A stretch of 64,000 nucleotides of DNA. It comes from Mesodorylaimus sp. YZB2_4 (Eukaryota; Nematoda; Enoplea; Dorylaimida; Dorylaimidae). Every line of letters starts with the position of its first letter. Position 1 is the stretch's first letter. Shown one piece after another: positions 43,601 through 53,400 of this stretch. The stretch lies in the NCBI GenBank assembly GCA_030248295.1, contig JASANH010001374.1, positions 186,001 through 250,000 of the forward strand, in the 5' to 3' direction. Under the pieces are notes generated by a model. The model saw only the letters and a list, made by a program, of their open reading frames with translations, made no database searches and was not told the origin of the DNA. The translations under genes were made by a program, and so were the position numbers.

Positions 43601-46600
43601 CAAGTGTCAAGCAGTCCAGCTACCGTAATCGCGGGAATTCAAATCTTTGCTGACGCTAAAATGGTCCATTGGTGTCGGGAGAAGGATGGGTTGACGGCAT
43701 CTTCTTTTATAGCTCGGACGCGGATTCGGGTATTTCGCGCGAGCCATCACCGGAAGCGCACGAAGTATTGATCGGAGGGGAAAGACATCGAGAACGACCG
43801 GTCGATGCAGTCATGCCACCGACCCGAGGAGGCCATTCAACGACCCCGATTCAATTGAAGAGTGGCACGTTGGGTGAGAAGTTAGTGAACAATGCGAACG
43901 GTGGTGGCAACGAGTCGTCGTTGAATGTGAGCATTCCATCCCATGACATTAGTCATCTGCCGAATGTCGACGAAACCTTGTCGGGTATGGATTGGGAACT
44001 GGGTGGGCGACGTGTCGATTTAGATTGGCGTTTCTTACAGCGAGTATGGAACAACGATTGGAAGGTGCCACCGACGCACCGGCCTTATCACCGTCCGATT
44101 ATCAGACGTTCTTAGTCAAGTTGTACAAGGATCCGCAGACGGGATTGGGCTTGACGTTGGTCGATGGAGAAATACAAGGGCTCAAAGGCGTCTATGTCAA
44201 GTCGTTGACGGTTGGTGGACCGGCCGAGTTGGAAGGTCGAGTGCGTATAGGTAAGGAGGGACTGGTGGCGTGGTGTTGTGCTCATTGGTGAGTTTATGAG
44301 TCAGAAGGGTGAAAACAGTGTTACTGAAGCGAAAATGGAGGATTGCGGGGAGGTCGAGCTTATAAAGTTGAGTGGTTATCATCCGAAGTCGACCCTGGGC
44401 AGTCGTGATCCTGTTACTGATCGGGCCACTGTCACAATCCTCTACTGTAGCTAGACTGCGAGAAAGCTTGACGCGGTTGTTTTGAGAAATGAAGTTTTGT
44501 AGACTGGTAGTCCAGTAGTTGGACAAATGACGCACTCACGATCCTCCTGGGGGCGTCTTGATGGTGAGAAAGGTGTCCGCCAAAGTTCGGGTTTGAGAAG
44601 TGTAATCGGAAAGAGCCATGGGGGTCTTAGGCCCCTAACCTTTGAGCACACAGTGTACTCGGCAAGAGTGCCGAAGCCTCAGGCTGGCAGGGGGCCTAGA
44701 CAGGGAGTGCCTAAGCTATCTGTCCTATTATGAGCCAATTCAAAATACGAATTATGAGCGTGACTTTGGGATATTGAATGAGATTGGTCTTTATCGTAGT
44801 ATTGAAAATTTGGAAAATTCTTTTAATTCCGACTAATTTGCCAATTTTTGTTGCGAAATCAAAAGAATTTTTGAAGGAGGGAAGCTACTGAAGTTATCTA
44901 GTGAAGGATAAACCGGGGAAAGACTTGGTGTAGTGGCCGCAGGAGGCCAATTGACAGGGTCATGTACGAATTATAGGTGATAAGATAACTTCGATTAATG
45001 GGAACGATTTGGAATCGAAGACGCGTTACGACGCTGTGCAACTGGTGCGCGATGCGGACGGCGAAGTGGAATTGGGAATTCTTCGTCTTCGAAGTTTATA
45101 CAGTAGCAACGAAAGTTTGGGCACGGGAAGCGGTAGTGGCGAGCAGACGGGGAGTCGGCACAGCAGTCACGATCGACGGACTCAACAGTCGGCATTGGAG
45201 AATGGGAAGAAAGCGCGGACATTGGATTATCACTTGACGACGGGTATGACAAATTCGAGCAGTGGATCGGATTTGAAACAACAAAATAAAACACGAAAAT
45301 CATCGGCGCCCGATGAAAAATTTGGAGTTCCCGAATATTTTGCCGATACATCGGATGTGAATGAATTTTTGAAACAGTACGAACCATTTCGAGCGGATGC
45401 GAGAAGTGGAGGCGTGCTGTTTGTGAATAATCGAGAAGGTGGTGTGTCGTCGGAAATGTACGGCGGGTTGGGTGGTGATAGCGAGGAGGAGGAGCGGAGC
45501 GATACCGAGCGGAGCGACGCCACTGCCGATTCCGAGCGGGCCAAACAAGCCAAGGCGAATGGCAATGTCAGACACGCCAATTCGGACGACGAAGCCGATA
45601 TGGCCAAGGCCGAATATAGGACGTTCGGAGATGGGGCTTATTTGAAAATTGATAAGAAAACGAAAAGTCATGGCGATTTGTCTGCGGAACAAGACAAAGC
45701 GGAGTCGATGGGGGTCAGACATGGCGATATCGATTGGACAAATGATTTGATAAATTCGAGGGGTTCGTCCATGGACAGTCTCGATGACACGCCACCCGAA
45801 GATGTAAGTGTGCTCATGCCATGTCCATAGCCAAGCACCACAGCGCACTCGAGGGAACACATATTTGATAATCATTTTTACCCGGGCGGGAGTCGAACCC
45901 TCCCTTGAAAGTGAGAGGCACACGCCTCAATCCGCTAGGCGGCGACCCGGGCTCACGTCAGTACTGCTGCGTGGGGGCTTGCTGATCGAGCACTTAACAT
46001 TGCCCGTAGCGATGAGCTGACAAATTTTGGTGCATACATCTGGGTCTATCAGGCCAAAAAATGACATGTCAAAGCAGTCAAATGCAGGGACGTGCTGTTG
46101 AGTGAAAGCTGCCAGTTTGAGGCAGGATAAGGTCGCCAACATTTGGGTGAAATTTTAGCTTGAATTATTCGAAGTTGAATTGGCCAAAAACGAGCACGGC
46201 AGTTTGGGAATTCAAGTGGCAGGCGGCAAAGGGACAAAGAAAGTGTATGTGAAAGCCTTGGTGGCCGAGCCGGCGCTCTCTTGTCCGTCTATTTTGCCTG
46301 GCGATCAGCTGGCTTCGGTAAGTTGTGCTTTGCGGTCAGATTTGAATGGGGCTATAACTGGTTTGTTTCAGGTGAATGGTGTCAGCACGTTGGGCATGTC
46401 CCACAGCGATGTCGTGACCATGTTGAAGAATGCCGCATCGCCGGTGCACTTGGGTCTGCTGAGACTAAAGTCATCGTCCGTGTTGGCCAGCAGTGGTCGA
46501 ATCAAGGAGAATGCATCCGTCGAGGTGAGGCGGCCTGTGGCCCTAAGTACGCAATTCCAGTTTCCCCGGGCCTGTGGTTTGGTGCTATAAACCCTCGGCG

Positions 46601-46999
46601 TGGTCTTGAACCCTGTGATGGATGCAGTCAAGCTGGAGATAAGCCTAGTCTGGTTTCAGGCTGGAAAAATCATGGAAACATTGGAAGTGACCTTGGAGAA
46701 GCCTTCGTCAGGTTCACTGGGTTTGAGTTTGGCCAAACCGCGTGCAGGTGCTGGCATTTATGTACGTCATATCAATCCGAATAGTGTGGCTGCATCGGAC
46801 GGAAGACTGAAAGAAGGTGATCGATTATGGAAGGTAGGAAACCAGTTTTCCAAGTCAGTGACCCTGAATGGAAAGTGATCGTTTTCAGATCAATGGGGAA
46901 TTGGTTGTTGAATCGACACCGGAAGAAGTCGTGGAGAAATTGAAAGCTGCTCAAGGATATATTCACCTGGTCATCAGACGAGAGCTGGTGAGTCAGTAA
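28660..46999 (+). CDS. KIND-FERM-PDZ(x3) scaffold protein (PTPN13/FRMPD2 family)
   Basis: A cortical scaffold predicted at about 1904 residues. Exons: 28660-28786, 28845-29038, 29708-29764, 30491-30586, 30681-30770, 30828-32248, 33197-33642, 37697-37872, 37926-38009, 38157-38331, 39793-39952, 40008-40185, 40243-40415, 40894-40990, 41664-41806, 41860-42051, 43713-43984, 44041-44250, 44977-45803, 46159-46317, 46372-46524, 46660-46833, 46889-46999. Phase agrees at every junction. The KIND domain (about 1-190) starts SLSEILEVRSSGLDEVEAWS and includes YVYAFGAVMNYAL. A long acidic linker follows. FERM (about 905-1260) starts VVVILLNGQRVDVECHVDST, with FGLTYMK, FLEPEQKLAKFAPAGW, HFHRIY and LWIGIMPRGIIIFEE. 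PDZ1 (GLGLTL loop) is split by the 44.25-44.98 kb intron; PDZ2 has SLGIQV and PDZ3 SLGLSL. No phosphatase domain follows, so the layout equals FRMPD2, or a PTPN13 relative that lost its phosphatase. The stop at 46997-46999 is by read-through after a GTGAGT; AATAAA lies about 100 bp on. Confidence 0.9.
29100..30345. repeat. Dispersed intronic repeats, copies 2 and 3
   Basis: Segments at 29130-29265 and 30095-30345, in the introns either side of the 29708-29764 exon, share aggaaaa/ggaaaactgtgaaa and cattttgagg motifs with 3160-3300. In the second part the motif is itself repeated several times (gggaaaactgtgaaaatt, then gggaaaactgtgaaagg). Nothing coding is visible between them except the scaffold exon. 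Confidence 0.5.
32260..33162. mobile_element. Long-inverted-repeat (foldback) element in a scaffold intron, copy 1
   Basis: The left arm (about 32260-32700) and right arm (about 32800-33162) are reverse complements over much of their length: aaaatgtgactttt versus aaaagtcacagttt, gaaatgaacgtac versus gtacgttcatttcc, gaccgcgaaatttgaattt versus aaattcaaatttcgcggtc. It is related to 38430-39745. No transposase frame is seen. It fills most of intron 32249-33196. Confidence 0.85.
33643..35484 (+). repeat. Tandem array of ~19 units, 96/97 bp, each with a 5' splice site and pol III A/B boxes
   Basis: It starts exactly at the 5' splice site of scaffold exon 33197-33642. The first unit is longer and diverged; about 18 near-identical copies follow up to 35484. 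Each copy has, in order, tggtccacttg (matches the A-box consensus TRGYNNANNNG), gggttcgagtccc (a perfect B box in a tRNA-like T-arm), then gctattcccgaag followed by gtgagg or gtaagg. That last part copies the exon end gctattcctgaag|gtgagg, so every unit repeats the last 13 nt of the exon and its donor. Unit length is 97 bp with gtgagg and 96 bp with gtaagg. Minus-strand open frames of 82-114 codons here are by-products of the repetition. Confidence 0.95.
35485..37696. other. Rest of the 4-kb scaffold intron after the tandem array
   Basis: No repeats, domains or exon-like segments stand out. Short open frames on both strands have no recognisable content. Confidence 0.5.
38430..39745. mobile_element. 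Long-inverted-repeat (foldback) element in a scaffold intron, copy 2
   Basis: Fills most of intron 38332-39792. It is palindromic almost end to end, centred near 39.08 kb: cactctagaatgtggg (38442) mirrors the ctctaga-type end at 39727-39737, cagggtttctggtagattcg mirrors cgaatctaccagaaaccctg (39573-39592), and gtgacttctccag mirrors ctggaaaagtcac. It shares its inner part with 32260-33162 (cgatca.caacgatcaattt, gcggaaatgaa.gta). Nothing in it is coding. Confidence 0.88.
42074..43457. mobile_element. Terminal-inverted-repeat element, 1.38 kb, with a 3-bp target duplication
   Basis: Left end aggccgtattctcgaa and right end (as reverse complement) aggccggattctcgaa; similarity continues inwards with motifs such as gagctgactgg and ttttccag. 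It is flanked on both sides by ctg (42071-42073, 43458-43460), a possible 3-bp target-site duplication. There is no transposase frame, so it would be non-autonomous. It sits in scaffold intron 42052-43712. Confidence 0.7.
43463..43657. mobile_element. Short MITE, CCCGC family, copy 1
   Basis: Left arm gattcaaatttgaaattcccgcg (about 43469-43491) is mirrored by cgcgggaattcaaatc (about 43631-43646). It is related in its ends to 51730-51985 and 58215-58390. It lies just before the exon starting 43713. Confidence 0.65.
45880..45953 (-). repeat. tRNA-like sequence in a scaffold intron, degraded anticodon arm
   Basis: On the minus strand the ends pair as a 7-bp acceptor-like stem (CCCGGGT with GCCCGGG). 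There is an A-box-like D-arm (GCCGCCTAGCGGATTGAGGC) and a T-arm with a perfect B box (GGGAGGGTTCGACTCCC). The anticodon region (TGTGCCTCTCACTTTCA) does not form a five-pair stem, so this is unlikely to be a working tRNA. Its 3' half resembles the 96/97-bp array unit (gcgtgtg, then ggg.gggttcga.tccc.c.ccggg). Confidence 0.6.
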
Positions 47000-47096
47000 C
47001 ATTGCATTGTGGACAGGCGTGGCCTTCTCTTATTGTATCTTATCTATATATCGGGAATGGTATTGACTGCTGTGCAATGAGTTTTACAGCGTTTAG

Positions 47097-47102
47097 AATA
47101 AA
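47097..47102 (+). terminator. Candidate poly(A) signal AATAAA for the scaffold gene
   Basis: AATAAA about 100 bp after the proposed stop at 46997-46999, in the 460-bp gap between the convergent scaffold and ROR genes. It supports ending the gene at 46999. The gap holds nothing else I can name. Confidence 0.5.
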
Positions 47103-47460
47103 GTATTTTTCATGCATCTTCATTTGGTGCAAATATGCGCGGAATATGTACTGTCATAGGCACACACCGGCGGGCAATCATATCTATGTACAGTAATCTG
47201 GGGGAAGCAAACATCGATGACCATACAAGCTCAGTGCCTAGACAAGCTCAAACAAGCTCAAGCCTTCCTATACCATCAGTGCATAAATATAAAGCGAGGC
47301 GTACCATACATGGGTCTAATATGGAGATAGGGTCTGGGTGAGAATACACGCATTCAGATCATTGCTTCCAACTTACAGTGCTCCATACAACGATTGTAAT
47401 GCAGTCGAGTAAGCTCGCGCGCAAGCAGCATGTTTACATTCACAGGACGAGGGACGCGGC

Positions 47461-50400
47461 CTATTCGTCATTGCTCGCTCTCGCAGCCCCCGCAGGCCTC
47501 CTGCCACTTCCAGCCCGCAATCTCCCCGCGGCACCCGCACTTCTCGTGCTGCCGCTACGACTCGATGTGCCACTCACCGACGTTCCATTGCCACCGTTGA
47601 CCGACGATGGAGGCGGGCAGTAATTGGTCGATTGACCGAGCGGACCAGTGGCCACACTTTGCGATGCCGAGCCGATGGAGCAAGTTTGCAAACGGGCGTA
47701 CAATGCGGCGAAAGTTGGTCTTCTGGCGGGCGTCTCGTGCCAACACTCCATCATCAGACCGTACATGCTGGTCGGGCACTTGTCGGGACAAGGTGGCAGG
47801 CATCGCTGTCGAATCATGTCCATCACCTCGGCATTGGTGAAGCCGTAATAGGGCTGTCTGCCGTAGCTGTATATCTCCCACAATGTCACACCGTACGACC
47901 ACACGTCCGACGCTTGAGAATATCTTCCATAATTTATTGCTTCCGGGGGCATCCATCGAACAGGCAAAATGGCACTCTGGCCATTCTTACTCTGATGACG
48001 ATAATAATCCGAGGCGTATCGATCACGAAATAAACCAAAATCAGAGATCTTGATCGTCAATCGACCAGCTACCAAACAATTCCTAGTGGCCAGATCACGA
48101 TGAATATAATGCTGTGACGCTAAATAATCCATACCAGAGGCAATCTAAAACTAGGATAATTCAAATACACAATTTTCCCGCCAATTCTTTCAATTTTGAA
48201 TTTTTTGACAAGATCTTCAATTCCTGCTACTTTTCCCACCTAGCCACAATTCATTCGATTAACTCTGACCCATCGTCAAGTGCACAGCGGGACCCCCGAC
48301 ACCATACACAATCTAATGCATACTTGTGTGGCGATATGCAAAAAATCATTATGATCCAATAAAATTCGTTGACTATCGACGACCTCCGCTCGGGAATAAG
48401 GCGAGCGCAGAAGCAGGAATTCGTTCAAATCTCCATGCATCCTGAAACCAAAACCAATTTAGGACATAAAACTGACCAAGATGCCCATTCGGGGTGGAAC
48501 AAACAAACAAATTAAACATTCTCATTCAAATTTTGACCACATCTCACGAGTTCACGACAGAGTATAGGCACTTGGCGCATGTCCCAATGATCACCTATGA
48601 TCAGTAGGAGACTTAAGATTCAGGACGATCCTCTCAGAAAAGTCAGAAATCCATAAAATTTTAAATAAGAATGGCAGAAAAATTTAAAGGTTTTTTAAAT
48701 TCGAATTTTCTGATCAAGTTTTGGTAACTTCAAATTCAAATTCAAAAAGCGGGAAAGAAATTGGCCCACATCACAGTTTTTTGCTGCACTCATACTCTGT
48801 GGCGAACCAAGTGCCCACAACCAACATACATGTATTCGAAAATCATGCAGGGTGTCGTGGGATGCGGACTGGCCGTGTTTGACGTGGCAGACGGTGAACA
48901 CGGTGCGCGCATGCACGAAACACCGATCAGTTCTACGATATTCGGGTGCTTAAGTTTGCATTTGAGCGTAACCTCGTGTTCGAACTCCTGTCGTTGTCGA
49001 CTGGTCGCCTCCTCTCGCAACGTCTTCACGGCCACTTGGGTCGTATTCGCATCAGCCCCTCCTCCGTCCTCGCTACTACTCGTCGTTGTCGTCGTATTGT
49101 ATCCAATCAATTCGCCCCGCCACACTTTGCCAAACTGTCCTTCTCCCATCACTTCCACGTAACGAATGTTCGACGAGGCGATCTCGGCCGCTCCATCCAC
49201 CAACGACGACGATGGTGCTGGCGCGGGGGACATGCCCGCCACAGTCGATGGCGACAGCAACGAGTACAATTCCATCTGAAACGATCCTTGCTCACTCAGT
49301 CTAGCAGCCGAAGGAGAGAGTGCGACGGACAAGTCTTGCGGCTGAAACATCAACTCGACGGGTTGGTGTTTCAGCCCCCCCAGCCAGGAGAGATTAATAT
49401 TTCCCTCTCGCCATGTCGATTACAAATCCCAGATCCGACCGATAATACCAATCATTTAAAATCGCTCAAATTTTCAAAATTATTTGCGCGGGAAATTTGA
49501 ATATTTGTCAGATAATTACCCTTAAACATGCCATTTTCCATTTCGGCAATCCAAAGGCCCCTTTGAAAGCACAAAATCAAAGGACTCCGAAGGAATCTCC
49601 CAATTACAAGCTCGCTAGCTCTTTTTTTGCTGATGTCAGATACAAAAGAGGGCGACTCCCACTCCTCTAGAAATAACCATTCGACACTGGCAGACGGCGG
49701 CCAGCACAAATGAGCATGCTTGAAGAGGCGATTACTCGAATCAGTACTGTTTCTCTACATTTCTAATTCGAATTCTACGAATTAATTTTCTAAACATTTT
49801 TGTGGGTTGAAGCCCGTTTTGCCTCTGGTCGGCCAGCAGTCAAACCTAAGCAAGGCTGTGAGCGGGGACTAGCACACACAACAGCGTCTCCACTAGAGGC
49901 GCCCCTAGTGGGCTAAATGGCGGGTGGCAAGTATGGGCAAGGGGGGGGGGGGGGGTGTTAGGTGTTGGGCCGGCCAGGACATCGAACCCTTCCTCTCGAA
50001 CCCCCCCCCCCCCCACCTCAGGTCCAGTCCTGGCCAATTGTCCAGCCAGCCTACAGTACTGTATGTAAACAGTCATACACCTCCCTCACTCGACTCGACC
50101 CAAACCTGACCTGTCTCACACGCAATCAGGTCAGGCTTAGGGCGATCTGATCTGATCTCTACCCCCTCCCTCATCCCCCAAAACCCCCCTCTGACCCAGC
50201 CGACCTTGCCCACACTTGGCGAGTGGGCTTCGAACCTCGTCTGTGTTCAGCATCTGAGACTGCCCCCTCGTTCAGCTACCGTCCCTCCACTCGGAGCACC
50301 TCTTGGGCACTGGGTGAGTCACCCACGGCCTGGCGTGCAAGGTCGAAGAGGGTTTGGTTCGCAAACCGACCTCCATCACCGGGGATCGAACCCGGGACGA

Positions 50401-53400
50401 GTCCAGCCACTCGCTCCCAAGCAATACTGAGAGACGAATGCCAGGCGCTGCACCGCCGCGGCCGCAGGGGCATGCTCATTATCAACATTTATATGAGGCC
50501 AAGAACCCATCACCATTTGTTTTGTGAGATCCAAAGGGGGGAAAAATCAAACGGATATCCTATTACAACTTTAAGAGGACCAAACCCTTCCCTATGGAGC
50601 CCACAAACCAAGGTCGGCACGGTCGGCTGGGTTAGAGGGGGAGGGGGAGGGGGAGGGGGCAGATCAGATCAGATCGCCTAAGCCTGATCTGATTGCGTGC
50701 GAGACAGGTCAGGTTTGGGTCGAGTCGAGTGAGTGAGTTGTATGACTGTTTACATACAGTACCAAAGGCTGGCTAGATTATTGTTTGATCGCTTTTGCTT
50801 CCTTCTCGCTAAGCCTGAGGTGGGGGGGGGGGGGAAGGTTCGAGAGGAAGGGTTCAATGTCTCGGCCGGCCTAACAGGGGGTTTACCCCCTACCCCACAA
50901 ACACCCCACACTGCCCATACTTGCAACAAACACAGTTCACATTGTCATGTCTTTCGATGCCATTGCTAACAAATCATGATCGATCGTGATTTAGCGTTGC
51001 CGCAAACTTTTCTTGGGCACTGCGCTCTCTGGCCCAGAATCTGCAGTTCTCTTAATCGTTATACTCACTCTCAGCAGACCATGATCTCGCCCACAACTCC
51101 TTTTGATTGGAAAATCTACATTATCGATATCAGCTGATAATTGATAATGCAATCATTGGTCAACTGATATTATCGGTCAGCAGATCTACCGATAGGTGCT
51201 GGAACAAGCCGTCTAATTCTCCTCACCTGCTGCCCATTTCCGATCGGTTTGCGAATCCCGACTCCATTGCCGACCATTGCACCGACGTAATGATGATGCC
51301 GATTGTGATGGTGCCCGTGATGGCCATTCATCAGGGCTTGCGACGCGCCCAACGAAGCAGTCGACGGGCCCGTACAGGCCGATTGCAACGTGCCATTCAT
51401 CTTCTTCCCTTTCGCCCCTCGTTTTCGTCTCGACCGCACGCAATAGCATATGACGCCGACCAGAACGGCCACCAGCAGCACGCCCAACACTCCCGCCGCC
51501 AACAGCACGTATTGCATGTACTCCGACGGGATGGTCATCAGCCCATCGTCCATTCCACCGCCGCGACCAGAATCGCCAGACACGCATTTCGGTACATCGC
51601 AATATTCCTCCACCCCGTCCGCCGTAAAACACCACGGCTGAGGTTTCTTGCCGCCCGGATTTCGACAATAATTATTGCCTAAAAACAAATACCGCTCATC
51701 CTTTGACCATTTCACACGCTTCGCACATTGCAAAGTTCGAATTCCCGCTGCAAGCCGCTTATGACAATTTTACAAACACAAAATGTGCCTGACTTCAAAA
51801 TCTGCGCGCTAGTTGTACTGTTGATAGTTTGCAGCTGTGGTTTTCTTTTCAAAAAAGTGGCCAGAATTTATTGCTATTCTGTTTAAAAACCTTTCAAAAG
51901 CGGGACGCACAAGCTTTGAAATAAGGGACTTTTCATCAAGTTAAAACTGTCATAAGCGGCTTGCAGCGGGAAATTCAAATTTTGAATTATTCGAGTTAAT
52001 AAAACACTCACTTTTCAATTCGGGATACTTGACTGGTGAATAGAGCGGATGCTTCTTACTAGCATCGATCCACGACTGACATCGTTGAGCGGACACGGTC
52101 GTCGAGGCCGGGCCACGATACGTTTTCCCATTGCCAACGTAACAGGTGGCTGTCTCCGAACCAGTCGTTCCGTCGTTCAATACTCGAAGGCATTTATCAA
52201 AATCGTTTGGCAAGTCGCGGCAATTGGGCAAAATTTGATCTTTTTCTCTTCCAATTAAATTCTGCGAACGAGCCGTCTCGTATTCTTGCGGACAAATCTC
52301 TTCTTCCAATCGTTCGCAATCATCCCTGAAACAACAACTCGTTTCTATAATTCGTCATTAGACTGACCTAATTTCACCCATTCTCACCTGCATATCCTCC
52401 GAATCGATGGTTCCGAGCTACTCGCTATTCCAGCACCGCCTCGATAGAAACCACTGGTCGACGACGCCCTCGCATCGCATATCTGATAACTGTGATAGCA
52501 GGCAGCTCGAGCAGCGTATTCTTTACACTCGTCCGAAACTTGACTCGAATTACTAATCACCATGAAAGCCGCGCGTAAACGCCGATCTGAAATCACACAA
52601 ATCACAATTCTCATGGGGTCCCGCCGCCAAAACCTTTCCCACGTCCTCCATAAACATAGTAACAGCATTTTGCAATGAAAACCCTGACATCGCAGATGAT
52701 GAAGACTTGGCCAAGTTTCTCACAGAGAATGTATCCGTAACTGCGAATAAAGTTGATAAAGTTTCTAGATCATGTCAAGAAATGAACATACCCCCCCCCC
52801 CCCCAACCATAACCCTAAACTCATACCAATGTCCCGAATGTCTTCCACATTTTTGGAATGGATATAAATCTTCTGACCAGCCAAATAGTCGCGGCAAGCC
52901 TCGAATGTGTATTCTTGACATGTGAAGGGTTTGAAAAAGGCCGTCTCGTCATCGCCGTCCACGCTTTGATCCTCCGATCGTCGTCCAGCATCGGCAACGG
53001 ACGCCAGAGAGCCCGCATTCGATCGATATCTGCCAGCTGCAAAAGAAGACCACAATAGATGGAATCCCACTCGACAACCCTCGCTTTCTCCATGCAGTAA
53101 GTACCCTGCCAGGCTATCCTCCAAGAGACAGCTATGATCGAGATTCTTGGGTCATTTTGGGTAAAGGGAGCCCTGGATCTTTTCAATTACACATTGGCAT
53201 GTTGACAAGGTCGACCGGAGAAGTGATTTAGGTTAATCAGTTTTCAAGGTAAAAGTAAGCCCGATTCAAATCAATCGATCAGAAATCAATCAAAAGCACT
53301 GATTCGGTCTTGGAGATGGGTAATTTAGGTCAGTCAGCACAAAAACATGTAGCTAAAACGATTCATACCCCCTTCGTCCGAAGTGACCCAAGATTCTCGC

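Noticed and set aside
45880..45953. Functional tRNA gene
   Set aside because: The acceptor and T arms pair, but the anticodon stem does not form, and the sequence sits inside an intron with relatives in repeats.
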